Source: Pampus argenteus | Lineage: Eukaryota > Chordata > Actinopteri > Scombriformes > Stromateidae | DNA: 64,000 nt | Reading direction: 5' to 3' | NCBI GenBank assembly: GCA_036937835.1 | Contig: CM072876.1 | Coordinates: 18,040,001-18,104,000 of the forward strand | Shown: positions 41,401 through 56,900 of the stretch, piece by piece | How the letters are laid out: every line of letters begins with the position of its first letter | Position numbering within the stretch: position 1 is the stretch's first letter | Position numbers and translations under genes: made by a program | The notes under the pieces: model-generated | The model's input: the letters and a program-made list of their open reading frames with translations, nothing else | Told to the model about the DNA's origin: nothing | The model's database searches: none

Positions 41401-41964
41401 AAGATATTTTTACAAATGTTACAGTAAAAGCTGCAGGAAGCTCTCAGAAGTGAGTTTTTTGGTCCTAATCATTAGAAATCAGTTACTTGTTGATGGCAAA
41501 CATGGTTTTGATTGAAAATATTGCTCCTTGTTTAAGAAAAACTGTAGGTGTCAGTTTTGGCCTGAGAGAAAGCTATTTTTACAAATGTTACAGTAAAAGC
41601 TGCAGGAAGCTCTCAGAAGTGAGTTTTATGGTCCTAATCATTAGAAATCAGTTACTTGTTGATGGCAAACATGGTTTTGATTGAAAATATTGCTCCTTGT
41701 TTAAGAAAAACTGTAGTTGTCAGTTTTGGCCTTCTCTCGCAGAGAGAAAGCTATTTTTTAGAAATGTTACAGTAAAAGCTGCACGAAGCTCTCAGAAGTG
41801 AGTTTTTAGGTCCTAATCATTATAAATCAGTTACTTGTTGATGGCAACATGGTTTTGATTTAAAATATTGCTTGTTGTTTAAGAAAAACTGTAGTTGTCA
41901 GTTTTGGCCTGAGAGAAAGCTATTTTTACAAATGTTACAGTAAAAGCTGCAGGAAGCTCTCAGA
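32438..41964 (+). repeat. 169/178-bp satellite array, left arm
   Basis: About 55 head-to-tail units. A unit written from TTGATGGCAAACATGGTTTT is 169 bp, about 34% GC (58 of 169). Fixed landmarks: TATTGCTCCTTGTTTAAGAA, GCTATTTTTACAAATGTTAC, AGCTGCAGGAAGCTCTCAGA and CTAATCATTAGAAATCAGTT. Long units carry a 9-bp TTCTCTCGC insertion after GGCC that forms the hairpin TTCTCTC-GCA/GCT-GAGAGAA. A second variable site follows GAGTTTT (TTGGTCC, TAGGTCC, GTGCTCC, ATGGTCC, GGGTCAC). A 4,175-bp offset links about 32.8-34.1 kb to 37.0-38.3 kb with shared rare markers (GCCATTTTT, GAATATATTG). Confidence 0.97.
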
Positions 41965-41975
41965 TCAATCAAAAC
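41955..41975. other. satellite inversion junction
   Basis: The plus-oriented unit breaks after AGCTCTCAGA (41964), where AGTGAG would follow. The next base starts TCAATCAAAACCATG of a minus-oriented unit. The break is at different points of the unit on the two sides, with no shared bases beyond chance and no inserted sequence. Confidence 0.93.
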
Positions 41976-44900
41976 CATGTTTGCCATCAACAAGTAACTG
42001 ATTTCTAATGATTAGGACCAAAAAACTCACTTCTGAGAGCTTCCTGCAGCTTTTACTGTAACATTTGTAAAAATAGCTTTCTCTCAGCGAGAGAAGGTCA
42101 AAACTGACAACTACAGTTTTTCTTAAACAAGGAGCAATATTTTCAACCAAAACCATGTTTGCCATCAACAAGTAACTCATTTCTAATGATTGGACCATAA
42201 TACTCACTTCTGAGAGCTTCCTGCAGATTTTACTGTAACATTTGTAAAAATAGCTTTCTCTCAGGCCAAAACTGACAACTACAGTTTTTCTTAAACAAGG
42301 AGCAATATTTTCAATCAAAACCATGTTTGCCATCAACAAGTAACTGATTTCTAATGATTAGGAGCACAAAACTCATTTCTGAGAGCTTCCTGCAGCTTTT
42401 ACTGTAACATTTGTAAAAATAGCTTTCTCTCAGGCCAAAACTGACAACTACAGTTTTTCTTAAACAAGGAGCAATATTTTCAACCAAAACCATGTTTGCC
42501 ATCAACAAGTAACTGATTTCTAATGATTGGACCATAATACTCACTTCTGAGAGCTTCCTGCAGCTTTTACTGTAACATTTGTAAAAATAGCTTTCTCTCA
42601 GGCCAAAACTGACAACTACAGTTTTTCTTAAACAAGGAGCAATATTTTCAATCAAAACCATGTTTGCCATTAACAAGTAACTGATTTCTAATGATTAGGA
42701 GCACAAAACTCATTTCTGAGAGCTTCCTGCAGCTTTTACTGTAACATTTGTAAAAATAGCTTTCTCTCAGGCCAAAACTGACAACTACAGTTTTTCTTAA
42801 ACAAGGTGCAATATTTTCAATCAAAACCATGTTTGCCATCAACAAGTAACTGATTTCTAATGATTAGGACCAAAAAACTCACTTCTGAGAGCTTCCTGCA
42901 GCTTTTACTGTAACATTTGTAAAAATAGCTTTCTCTCAGGCCAAAACTGACAACTACAGTTTTTCTTAAACAAGGAGCAAGATTTTCAATCAAAACCATG
43001 TTTGCCATCAACAAGTAACTGATTTCTAATGATTAGGACCAAAAAACTCACTTCTGAGAGCTTCCTGCAGCTTTTGCTGTAACATTTGTAAAAATAGCTT
43101 TCTCTCTGCGAGAGAAGGCCAAAACTGACAACTACAGTTTTTCTTAAACAAGGAGCAATATTTTCAATCAAAACCATGTTTACCATCAACAAGTAACTGA
43201 TTTCTAATGATTAGGAGCACAAAACTCACTTCTGAGAGCTTCGTGCAGCTTTTACTGTAACATTTGTAAAAATAGCTTTATCTCAGGCCAAAACTGACAA
43301 CTACAGTTTTTTCTTAAACAACAAGCAATATTTTCAATCAAAACCATGTTTGCCATCAACAAGTAACTGATTTCTAATGATTAGGACCAAAAAACTCACT
43401 TCTGAGAGCTTCCTGCAGCTGTTACTGTAACATTTGTAAAAATAGATTTCTCTCTGCGAGAGAAGGCCAAAACTGACAACTACAGTTTTTCTTAAACAAG
43501 GAGCAATATTTTCAATCAAAACCATGTTTGCCATCAACAAGTAACTGATTTCTAATGATTGGACCATAAAACTCACTTCTGAGAGCTTCCTGCAGCTTTT
43601 ACTGTAACATTTGTAAAAATAGCTTTCTCTCAGGCCAAAACTGACAACTACAGTTTTTCTTAAACAAGGAGCAAGATTTTCAATCAAAACCATGCTTGCC
43701 ATCAACAAGTAACTGATTTCTAATGATTAGGACGAAAAAACTCACTTCTGAGAGCTTCCTGCAGCTTTTACTGTAACATTTGTAAAAATAGCTTTCTCTC
43801 TGCGAGAGAAGGCCAAAACTGACAACTACAGTTTTTCTTAAACAAGGAGCAATATTTTCAATCAACACCATGTTTGCCATCAACAAGTAACTGATTTCTA
43901 ATGATTAGGAGCACAAAACTCACTTCTGAGAGCTTCCTGCAGCTTTTACTGTAACATTTGTAAAAATAGCTTTCTCTCAGGCCAAAACTGACAACTACAG
44001 TTTTTCTTAAACAAGGAGCAATATTTTCAATCAAAACCATGTTTGCCATCAACAAGTCACTGATTTCTAATGATTAGGAGCACAAAACTCACTTCTGAGA
44101 GCTTCGTGCAGTTTTTACTGTAACATTTGTAAAAATAGCTTTCTCTCAGGCCAAAACTGACAACTACAGTTTTTCTTAAACAACAAGCAATATTTTCAAT
44201 CAAAACCATGTTTGACATCAACAAGTAACTGATTTCTAATGATTAGGACCAAAAAACTCACTTCTGAGAGCTTCCTGCAGCTGTTACTGTAACATTTGTA
44301 AGAATAGCTTTCTCTCTGCGAGAGAATGCCAAAACTGACAACTACAGTTTTTCTTAAACAAGGAGCAATATTTTCAATCAAAACCATGTTTGCCATCAAC
44401 AAGTAACTGATTTCTAATGATTAGGAGCACAAAACTCACTTCTGAGAGCTTCGTGCAGCTTTTACTGTAACATTTGTAAAAATAGCTTTCTCTCAGGCCA
44501 AAACTGACAACTACAGTTTTTCTTAAACAAGGAGCAATATTTTCAATCAAAACCATGTTTGCCATCAACAAGTAACTGATTTCTAATGATTAGGACCAAA
44601 AAACTCACTTCTGAGAGCTTCCTGCAGCTGTTACTGTAACATTTGTAAAAAAAAAGCTTTGTCTCTGCGAGAGAAGGCCAAAACTGACAACTACAGTTTT
44701 TCTTAAACAAGGAGCAATATTTTCAATCAAAACCATGTTTGCCATCAACAAGTAACTGATTTCTAATGATTAGAAGCACAAAACTCACTTCTGAGAGCTT
44801 CGTGCAGCTTTTACTGTAACATTTGTAAAAATAGCTTTCTCTCAGGCCAAAACTGACAACTACAGTTTTTCTTAAACAACAAGCAATATTTTCAATCAAA

Positions 44901-47900
44901 ACCATGTTTGCCATCAACAAGTAACTGATTTCTAATGATTAGGACCAAAAAACTCACTTCTGAGAGCTTCCTGCAGCTGTTACTGTAACATTTGTAAAAA
45001 TAGCTTTCTCTCTGCGAGAGAAGGCCAAAACTGACAACTACAGTTTTTCTTAAACAAGGAGCAATATTTTCAATCAAAACCATGTTTGCCATCAACAAGT
45101 AACTGATTTCTAATGATTAGGACCACAAAACTTACTTCTGAGAGCTTCCTGCAGCTTTTACTGTAACATTTGCAAAAATAGCTTTTTCTCTGCGAGAGAA
45201 GGCCAAAACTGACAACTACAGTTTTTCTTAAAGAACAAGCTATATTTTTAATCAAAACCATATTTGCCATCAACAAGTAACTGATTTCTAATGATTAGGA
45301 GCACAAAACTCACTTCTGAGAGCTTCGTGCAGCTTTTACTGTAACATTTGTAAAAATAGCTTTCTCTCAGGCCAAAACTGACAACTACAGTTTTTCTTAA
45401 ACAACAAGCAATATTTTCAATCAAAACCATGTTTGCCATCAACAAGTAACTGATTTCTAATGAGTAGGAGCACAAAACTCACTTCTGAGAGCTTTGTGCA
45501 GCTTTTACTGTAACATTTGTAAAAATAGCTTTCTCTCAGGCCAAAACTGACAACTACAGTTTTTCTTAAACAAGGAGCAATATTTTCAATCAAAACCATG
45601 TTTGCCATCAACAAGTAACTGATTTCTAATGATTAGGACCAAAAAAACTCACTTCTGAGAGCTTCCTGCAGCTGTTACTGTAACATTTGTAAAAAATAGC
45701 TTTCTCTCTGCGAGAGAATGCCAAAACTGACAACTACAGTTTTTCTTAAACAAGGAGCAATATTTTCAATCAAAACCATGTTTGCCATCAACAAGTAACT
45801 GATTTCTAATGATTAGGAGCACAAAACTCACTTCTGAGAGCTTCGTGCAGCTTTTACTGTAACATTTGTGAAAATAGCTTTCTCTCAGGCCAAAACTGAC
45901 AACTACAGTTTTTCTTAAACAAGGTGCAATATTTTCAATCAAAACCATGTTTGCCATCAACAAGTAACTGATTTCTAATGATTAGGACAAAAAAACTCAC
46001 TTCTGAGAGCTTCCTGCAGCTGTTACTGTAACATTTGTAAAAAATAGCTTTCTCTCAGGCCAAAACTGACAACTACAGTTTTTCTTAAACAAGGAGCAAT
46101 ATTTTCAATCAAAACCATGTTTGCCATCAACAAGTAACTGATTTCTAATGATTAGGAGCACAAAACTCACTTCTGAGAGCTTCCTGCAGCTTTTACTGTA
46201 ACATTTGTAAAAATAGCTTTCTCTCAGGCCAAAACTGACAACTACAGTTTTTCTTAAACAAGGAGCAATATTTTCAATCAAAACCATGTTTGCCATCAAC
46301 AAGTAACTGATTTCTAATGATTAGGAGCACAAAACTCACTTCTGAGAGCTTCGTGCAGTTTTTACTGTAACATTTGTAAAAATAGCTTTCTCTCAGGCCA
46401 AAACTGACAACTACAGTTTTTCTTAAACAACAAGCAATATTTTCAATCAAAACCATGTTTGACATCAACAAGTAACTGATTTCTAATGATTAGGACAAAA
46501 AAACTCACTTCTGAGAGCTTCCTGCAGCTGTTACTGTAACATTTGTAAAAATAGCTTTCTCTCTGCGAGAGAATGCCAAAACTGACAACTACAGTTTTTC
46601 TTAAACAAGGAGCAATATTTTCAATCAAAACCATGTTTGCCATCAACAAGTAACTGATTTCTAATGATTAGGAGCACAAAACTCACTTCTGAGAGCTTCG
46701 TGCAGCTTTTACTGTAACATTTGTAAAAATAGCTTTCTCTCAGGCCAAAACTGACAACTACAGTTTTTCTTAAACAACAAGCAATATTTTCAATCAAAAC
46801 CATGTTTGCCATCAACAAGTAACTGATTTCTAATGATTAGGAGCACAAAACTCACTTCTGAGAGCTTTGTGCAGCTTTTACTGTAACATTTGTAAAAACA
46901 GCTTTCTCTCAGGCCAAAACTGACAACTACAGTTTTTCTTAAACAACAAGCAATATTTTCAATCAAAACCATGTTTGCCATCAACAAGTACCTGATTTCT
47001 AATGATTAGGACCAAAAAACTCACTTCTGAGAGCTTCCTGCAGCTGTTACTGTAACATTTGTAAAAATAGCTTTCTCTCTGCGAGAGAAGGCCAAAACTG
47101 ACAACTACAGTTTTTCTTAAACAAGGAGCAATATTTTCAATCAAAACCATGTTTGCCATCAACAAGTAACTGATTTCTAATGATTAGGAGCACAAAACTC
47201 ACTTCTGAGAGCTTCGTGCAGCTTTTACTGTAACATTTGTAAAAATAGCTTTCTCTCAGGCCAAAACTGACAACTACAGTTTTTCTTAAACAAGGAGCAA
47301 TATTTTCAATCAAAACCATGTTTGCCATCAACAAGTAACTGATTTCTAATGATTAGGACCAAAAAACTCACTTCTGAGAGCTTCCTGCAGCTGTTACTGT
47401 AACATTTGTAAAAAAAGCTTTGTCTCTGCGAGAGAAGGCCAAAACTGACAACTACAGTTTTTCTTAAACAAGGAGCAATATTTTCAATCAAAACCATGTT
47501 TGCCATCAACAAGTAACTGATTTCTAATGATTAGGAGCACAAAACTCACTTCTGAGAGCTTTGTGCAGCTTTTACTGTAACATTTGTAAAAACAGCTTTC
47601 TCTCAGGCCAAAACTGACAACTACAGTTTTTCTTAAACAACAAGCAATATTTTCAATCAAAACCATGTTTGCCATCAACAAGTACCTGATTTCTAATGAT
47701 TAGGACCAAAAAACTCACTTCTGAGAGCTTCCTGCAGCTGTTACTGTAACATTTGTAAAAATAGCTTTCTCTCTGCGAGAGAAGGCCAAAACTGACAACT
47801 ACAGTTTTTCTTAAACAACAAGCAATATTTTCAATCAAAACCATGTTTGCCATCAACAAGTAACTGATTTCTAATGATTAGGAGCACAAAACTCACTTCT

Positions 47901-50900
47901 GAGAGCTTCGTGCAGCTTTTACTGTAACATTTGTAAAAATAGCTTTCTCTCAGGCCAAAACTGACAACTACAGTTTTTCTTAAACAAGGAGCAATATTTT
48001 CAATCAAAACCATGTTTGCCATCAACAAGTAACTGATTTCTAATGATTAGGACCAAAAAACTCACTTCTGAGAGCTTCCTGCAGCTGTTACTGTAACATT
48101 TGTAAAAAAAGCTTTGTCTCTGCGAGAGAAGGCCAAAACTGACAACTACAGTTTTTCTTAAACAAGGAGCAATATTTTCAATCAAAACCATGTTTGCCAT
48201 CAACAAGTAACTGATTTCTAATGATTAGGAGCACAAAACTCACTTCTGAGAGCTTCGTGCAGCTTTTACTGTAACATTTGTAAAAATAGCTTTCTCTCAG
48301 GCCAAAACTGACAACTACAGTTTTTCTTAAACAACAAGCAATATTTTCAATCAAAACCATGTTTGCCATCAACAAGTAACTGATTTCTAATGATTAGGAG
48401 CACAAAACTCACTTCTGAGAGCTTCGTGCAGCTTTTACTGTAACATTTGTAAAAATAGCTTATTCTCAGGCCAAAACTGACAACTACAGTTTTTCTTAAA
48501 CAACAAGCAATATTTTCAATCAAAACCATGTTTGCCATCAACAAGTAACTGATTTCTAATGATTAGGACCAAAAAAACTCACTTCTGAGAGCTTCCTGCA
48601 GCTGTTACTGTAACATTTGTAAAAATAGCTTTCTCTCTGCGAGAGAAGGCCAAAACTGACAACTACAGTTTTTCTTAAACAAGGAGCAATATTTTCAATC
48701 AAAACCATGTTTGCCATCAACAAGTAACTGATTTCTAATGATTAGGACCACAAAACTTACTTCTGAGAGCTTCCTGCAGCTTTTACTGTAACATTTGCAA
48801 AAATAGCTTTTTCTCTGCGAGAGAAGGCCAAAACTGACAACTACAGTTTTTCTTAAAGAACAAGCAATATTTTCAATCAAAACTATGTTTGCCATCAACA
48901 AGTAACTGATTTCTAATGATTAGGAGCACAAAACTCACTTCTGAGAGCTTCCTGCAGCTGTTACTGTAACATTTGTAAAAATAGCTTTCTCTCAGGCCAA
49001 AACTGACAACTACAGTTTTTCTTAAAGAACAAGCAATATTTTCAATCAAAACTATGTTTGCCATCAACAAGTAACTGATTTCTAATGATTAGGAGCACAA
49101 AACTCACTTCTGAGAGCTTCGTGCAGCTTTTACTGTAACATTTGTAAAAATAGCTTTCTCTCAGGCCAAAACTGACAACTACAGTTTTTCTTAAACAACA
49201 AGCAATATTTTCAATCAAAACCATGTTTGCCATCAACAAGTAACTGATTTCTAATGATTAGGAGCACAAAACTCACTTCTGAGAGCTTTGTGCAGCTTTT
49301 ACTGTAACATTTGTAAAAATAGCTTTCTCTCAGGCCAAAACTGACAACTACAGTTTTTCTTAAACAACAAGCAATATTTTCAATCAAAACCATGTTTGCC
49401 ATCAACAAGTAACTGATTTCTAATGATTAGGACCAAAAAACTCACTTCTGAGAGCTTCCTGCAGCTGTTACTGTAACATTTGTAAAAAATAGCTTTCTCT
49501 CTGCGAGAGAATGCCAAAACTGACAACTACAGTTTTTCTTAAACAAGGAGCAATATTTTCAGTCAAAACCATGTTTGCCATCAACAAGTAACTGATTTCT
49601 AATGATTAGGAGCACAAAACTCACTTCTGAGAGCTTCGTGCAGCTTTTACTGTAACATTTGTGAAAATAGCTTTCTCTCAGGCCAAAACTGACAACTACA
49701 GTTTTTCTTAAACAAGGTGCAATATTTTCAATCAAAACCATGTTTGCCATCAACAAGTAACTGATTTCTAATGATTGGACCATAATACGCACTTCTGAGA
49801 GCTTCCTGCAGCTTTTACTGTAACATTTGTAAAAAATAGCTTTCTCTCAGGCCAAAACTGACAACTACAGTTTTTCTTAAACAAGGAGCAATATTTTCAA
49901 TCAAAACCATGTTTGCCATCAACAAGTAACTGATTTCTAATGATTAGGAGCACAAAACTCACTTCTGAGAGCTTCCTGCAGCTTTTACTGTAACATTTGT
50001 AAAAATAGCTTTCTCTCAGGCCAAAACTGACAACTACAGTTTTTCTTAAACAAGGAGCAATATTTTCAATCAAAACCATGTTTGCCATCAACAAGTAACT
50101 GATTTCTAATGATTAGGAGCACAAAACTCACTTCTGAGAGCTTCGTGCAGTTTTTACTGTAACATTTGTAAAAATAGCTTTCTCTCAGGCCAAAACTGAC
50201 AACTACAGTTTTTCTTAAACAACAAGCAATATTTTCAATCAAAACCATGTTTGCCATCAACAAGTAACTGATTTCTAATGATTAGGAGCACAAAACTCAC
50301 TTCTGAGAGCTTTGTGCAGCTTTTACTGTAACATTTGTAAAAACAGCTTTCTCTCAGGCCAAAACTGACAACTACAGTTTTTCTTAAACAACAAGCAATA
50401 TTTTCAATCAAAACCATGTTTGCCATCAACAAGTACCTGATTTCTAATGATTAGGACCAAAAAACTCACTTCTGAGAGCTTCCTGCAGCTGTTACTGTAA
50501 CATTTGTAAAAATAGCTTTCTCTCTGCGAGAGAAGGCCAAAACTGACAACTACAGTTTTTCTTAAACAAGGAGCAATATTTTCAATCAAAACCATGTTTG
50601 CCATCAACAAGTAACTGATTTCTAATGATTAGGAGCACAAAACTCACTTCTGAGAGCTTCGTGCAGCTTTTACTGTAACATTTGTAAAAATAGCTTTCTC
50701 TCAGGCCAAAACTGACAACTACAGTTTTTCTTAAACAAGGAGCAATATTTTCAATCAAAACCATGTTTGCCATCAACAAGTAACTGATTTCTAATGATTA
50801 GGACCAAAAAACTCACTTCTGAGAGCTTCCTGCAGCTGTTACTGTAACATTTGTAAAAAAAAGCTTTGTCTCTGCGAGAGAAGGCCAAAACTGACAACTA

Positions 50901-53900
50901 CAGTTTTTCTTAAACAAGGAGCAATATTTTCAATCAAAACCATGTTTGCCATCAACAAGTAACTGATTTCTAATGATTAGGAGCACAAAACTCACTTCTG
51001 AGAGCTTCGTGCAGCTTTTACTGTAACATTTGTAAAAATAGCTTTCTCTCAGGCCAAAACTGACAACTACAGTTTTTCTTAAACAACAAGCAATATTTTC
51101 AATCAAAACCATGTTTGCCATCAACAAGTAACTGATTTCTAATGATTAGGAGCACAAAACTCACTTCTGAGAGCTTCGTGCAGCTTTTACTGTAACATTT
51201 GTAAAAAATAGCTTATTCTCAGGCCAAAACTGACAACTACAGTTTTTCTTAAACAACAAGCAATATTTTCAATCAAAACCATGTTTGCCATCAACAAGTA
51301 ACTGATTTCTAATGATTAGGACCACAAAACTTACTTCTGAGAGCTTCCTGCAGCTTTTACTGTAACATTTGTAAAAATAGCTTTCTCTCAGGCCAAAACT
51401 GACAACTACAGTTTTTCTTAAACAAGGAGCAATATTTTCAATCAAAACCATGTTTGCCATCAACAAGTAACTGATTTATAATGACTAGGACCAAAAAACT
51501 CACTTCTGAGAGCTTCGTGCAGCTTTTACTGTAACATTTGTAAAAAATAGCTTTCTCTCGGCGAGAGAAGGTCAAAACTGACAACTACAGTTTTTCTTCA
51601 ACAACGAGCAATATTTTCAATCAAAACCATGTTTGCCATCAACAAGTAACTGATTTCTAATGATTAGGAGCACAAAACTCACTTCTGAGAGCTTCGTGCA
51701 GCTTTTACTGTAACATTTGTAAAAATAGCTTTCTCTCAGGCTAAAACTGACAACTACAGTTTTTCTTAAACAACAAGCAATATTTTCAATCAAAACCATG
51801 TTTGCCATCAACAAGTAACTGATTTCTAATGATTAGGAGCACAAAACTCACTTCTGAGAGCTTCGTGCAGCTTTTACTGTAACATTTGTAAAAATAGCTT
51901 TCTCTCAGGCCAAAACTGACAACTACAGTTTTTACTTAAACAACAAGCAATATTTTAAATCAAAACCATGTTTGCCATCAACAAGTAACTGATTTCTAAT
52001 GATTAGGAGCACAAAACTCACTTCTGAGAGCTTCGTGCAGCTTTTACTGTAACATTTGTAAAAATAGCTTATTCTCAGGCCAAAACTGACAACTACAGTT
52101 TTTCTTAAACAACAAGCAATATTTTCAATTAAAACCATGTTTGACATCAACAAGCAACTGATTTCTAATGATTAGGACAAAAAAACTCACTTCTGAGAGC
52201 TTCCTGCAGCTGTTACTGTAACATTTGTAAAAATAGCTTTCTCTCTGCGAGAGAATGCCAAAACTGACAACTACAGTTTTTCTTAAACAAGGAGCAATAT
52301 TTTCAATCAAAACCATGTTTGCCATCAACAAGTAACTGATTTCTAATGATTAGGAGCACAAAACTCACTTCTGAGAGCTTCGTGCAGCTTTTACTGTAAC
52401 ATTTGTAAAAATAGCTTTCTCTCAGGCCAAAACTGACAACTACAGTTTTTCTTAAACAACAAGCAATATTTTCAATCAAAACCATGTTTGCCATCAACAA
52501 GTAACTGATTTCTAATGATTAGGAGCACAAAACTCACTTCTGAGAGCTTTGTGCAGCTTTTACTGTAACATTTGTAAAAACAGCTTTCTCTCAGGCCAAG
52601 ACTGACAACTACAGTTTTTCTTAAACAACAAGCAATATTTTCAATCAAAACCATGTTTGCCATCAACAAGTACCTGATTTCTAATGATTAGGACCAAAAA
52701 ACTCACTTCTGAGAGCTTCCTGCAGCTGTTACTGTAACATTTGTAAAAATAGCTTTCTCTCTGCGAGAGAAGGCCAAAACTGACAACTACAGTTTTTCTT
52801 AAACAAGGAGCAATATTTTCAATCAAAACCATGTTTGCCATCAACAAGTAACTGATTTCTAATGATTAGGAGCACAAAACTCACTTCTGAGAGCTTCGTG
52901 CAGCTTTTACTGTAACATTTGTAAAAATAGCTTTCTCTCAGGCCAAAACTGACAACTACAGTTTTTCTTAAACAAGGAGCAATATTTTCAATCAAAACCA
53001 TGTTTGCCATCAACAAGTAACTGATTTCTAATGATTAGGACCAAAAAACTCACTTCTGAGAGCTTCCTGCAGCTGTTACTGTAACATTTGTAAAAAAAGC
53101 TTTGTCTCTGCGAGAGAAGGCCAAAACTGACAACTACAGTTTTTCTTAAACAAGGAGCAATATTTTCAATCAAAACCATGTTTGCCATCAACAAGTAACT
53201 GATTTCTAATGATTAGGACCAAAAAACTCACTTCTGAGAGCTTCCTGCAGCTGTTACTGTAACATTTGTAAAAAAAAGCTTTGTCTCTGCGAGAGAAGGC
53301 CAAAACTGACAACTACAGTTTTTCTTAAACAAGGAGCAATATTTTCAATCAAAACCATGTTTGCCATCAACAAGTAACTGATTTCTAATGATTGGACGAT
53401 AATACTCACTTCTGAGAGCTTCCTGTAGCTTTTACTGTAACATTTGTAAAAAATAGCTTTCTCTCAGGCCAAAACTGACAACTACAGTTTTTCTTAAACA
53501 AGGAGCAATATTTTCAATCAAAACCCTGTTTGCCATCAACAAGTAACTGATTTCTAATGATTAGGACCAAAAAACTCACTTCTGAGAGCTTCCTGCAGCT
53601 TTTACTGTAACATTTGTAAAAATAGCTTTCTCTCAGGCCAAAACTGACAACTACAGTTTTTCTTAAACAAGGAGCAAGATTTTCAATCAAAACCATGTTT
53701 GCCATCAACAAGTAACTGATTTCTAATGATTAGGACCAAAAAACTCACTTCTGAGAGCTTCCTGCAGCTTTTGCTATAACATTTGTAAAAATAGCTTTCT
53801 CTCTGCGAGAGAAGGCCAAAACTGACAACTACAGTTTTTCTTAAACAAGGAGCAATATTTTCAATCAAAACCATGTTTGCCATCAACAAGTAACTGATTT

Positions 53901-56900
53901 CTAATGATTAGGAGCACAAAACTCACTTCTGAGAGCTTCGTGCAGCTTTTACTGTAACATTTGTAAAAATAGCTTTCTCTCAGGCCAAAACTGACAACTA
54001 CAGTTTTTTCTTAAACAACAAGCAATATTTTCAATCAAAACCATGTTTGCCATCAACAAGTAACTGATTTCTAATGATTAGGACCAAAAAACTCACTTCT
54101 GAGAGCTTCCTGCAGCTGTTACTGTAACATTTGTAAAAATAGCTTTCTCTCTGCGAGAGAAGGCCAAAACTGACAACTACAGTTTTTCTTAAACAAGGAG
54201 CAATATTTTCAATCAAAACCATGTTTGCCATCAACAAGTAACTGATTTCTAATGATTGGACCATAAAACTCACTTCTGAGAGCTTCCTGCAGCTTTTACT
54301 GTAACATTTGTAAAAATAGCTTCCTCTCAGGCCAAAACTGACAACTACAGTTTTTCTTAAACAAGGAGCAATATTTTCAATCAAAACCATGTTTGCCATC
54401 AACAAGTAACTGATTTCTAATGATTAGGACCAAAAACCTCACTTCTGAGAGCTTCCTGCAGCTTTTACTGTAACATTTGTAAAAAATAGCTTTCTCTCAG
54501 GCCAAAACTGACAACTACAGTTTTTCTTAAACAACAAGCAATATTTTCAATCAAAACCATGTTTGCCATCAACAAGTACCTGATTTCTAATGATTAGGAC
54601 CAAAAAACTCACTTCTGAGAGCTTCCTGCAGCTGTTACTGTAACATTTGTAAAAATAGCTTTCTCTCTGCGAGAGAAGGCCAAAACTGACAACTACAGTT
54701 TTTCTTAAACAAGGAGCAATATTTTCAATCAAAACCATGTTTGCCATCAACAAGTAACTGATTTCTAATGATTAGGAGCACAAAACTCACTTCTGAGAGC
54801 TTTGTGCAGCTTTTACTGTAACATTTGTAAAAACAGCTTTCTCTCAGGCCAAAACTGACAACTACAGTTTTTCTTAAACAACAAGCAATATTTTCAATCA
54901 AAACCATGTTTGCCATCAACAAGTACCTGATTTCTAATGATTAGGACCAAAAAACTCACTTCTGAGAGCTTCCTGCAGCTGTTACTGTAACATTTGTAAA
55001 AATAGCTTTCTCTCTGCGAGAGAAGGCCAAAACTGACAACTACAGTTTTTCTTAAACAAGGAGCAATATTTTCAATCAAAACCATGTTTGCCATCAACAA
55101 GTAACTGATTTCTAATGATTAGGAGCACAAAACTCACTTCTGAGAGCTTCGTGCAGCTTTTACTGTAACATTTGTAAAAATAGCTTTCTCTCAGGCCAAA
55201 ACTGACAACTACAGTTTTTCTTAAACAAGGAGCAATATTTTCAATCAAAACCATGTTTGCCATCAACAAGTAACTGATTTCTAATGATTAGGACCAAAAA
55301 ACTCACTTCTGAGAGCTTCCTGCAGCTGTTACTGTAACATTTGTAAAAAAAAGCTTTGTCTCTGCGAGAGAAGGCCAAAACTGACAACTACAGTTTTTCT
55401 TAAACAAGGAGCAATATTTTCAATCAAAACCATGTTTGCCATCAACAAGTAACTGATTTCTAATGATTAGGAGCACAAAACTCACTTCTGAGAGCTTCGT
55501 GCAGCTTTTACTGTAACATTTGTAAAAATAGCTTTCTCTCAGGCCAAAACTGACAACTACAGTTTTTCTTAAACAACAAGCAATATTTTCAATCAAAACC
55601 ATGTTTGCCATCAACAAGTAACTGATTTCTAATGATTAGGAGCACAAAACTCACTTCTGAGAGCTTCGTGCAGCTTTTACTGTAACATTTGTAAAAAATA
55701 GCTTATTCTCAGGCCAAAACTGACAACTACAGTTTTTCTTAAACAACAAGCAATATTTTCAATCAAAACCATGTTTGCCATCAACAAGTAACTGATTTCT
55801 AATGATTAGGACCACAAAACTTACTTCTGAGAGCTTCCTGCAGCTTTTACTGTAACATTTGTAAAAATAGCTTTCTCTCAGGCCAAAACTGACAACTACA
55901 GTTTTTCTTAAACAAGGAGCAATATTTTCAATCAAAACCATGTTTGCCATCAACAAGTAACTGATTTATAATGACTAGGACCAAAAAACTCACTTCTGAG
56001 AGCTTCGTGCAGCTTTTACTGTAACATTTGTAAAAAATAGCTTTCTCTCGGCGAGAGAAGGTCAAAACTGACAACTACAGTTTTTCTTCAACAACGAGCA
56101 ATATTTTCAATCAAAACCATGTTTGCCATCAACAAGTAACTGATTTCTAATGATTAGGAGCACAAAACTCACTTCTGAGAGCTTCGTGCAGCTTTTACTG
56201 TAACATTTGTAAAAATAGCTTTCTCTCAGGCTAAAACTGACAACTACAGTTTTTCTTAAACAACAAGCAATATTTTCAATCAAAACCATGTTTGCCATCA
56301 ACAAGTAACTGATTTCTAATGATTAGGAGCACAAAACTCACTTCTGAGAGCTTCGTGCAGCTTTTACTGTAACATTTGTAAAAATAGCTTTCTCTCAGGC
56401 CAAAACTGACAACTACAGTTTTTACTTAAACAACAAGCAATATTTTCAATCAAAACCATGTTTGCCATCAACAAGTAACTGATTTCTAATGATTAGGAGC
56501 ACAAAACTCACTTCTGAGAGCTTCGTGCAGCTTTTACTGTAACATTTGTAAAAATAGCTTATTCTCAGGCCAAAACTGACAACTACAGTTTTTCTTAAAC
56601 AACAAGCAATATTTTCAATCAAAACCATGTTTGACATCAACAAGCAACTGATTTCTAATGATTAGGACAAAAAAACTCACTTCTGAGAGCTTCCTGCAGC
56701 TGTTACTGTAACATTTGTAAAAATAGCTTTCTCTCTGCGAGAGAATGCCAAAACTGACAACTACAGTTTTTCTTAAACAAGGAGCAATATTTTCAATCAA
56801 AACCATGTTTGCCATCAACAAGTAACTGATTTCTAATGATTAGGAGCACAAAACTCACTTCTGAGAGCTTCGTGCAGCTTTTACTGTAACATTTGTAAAA

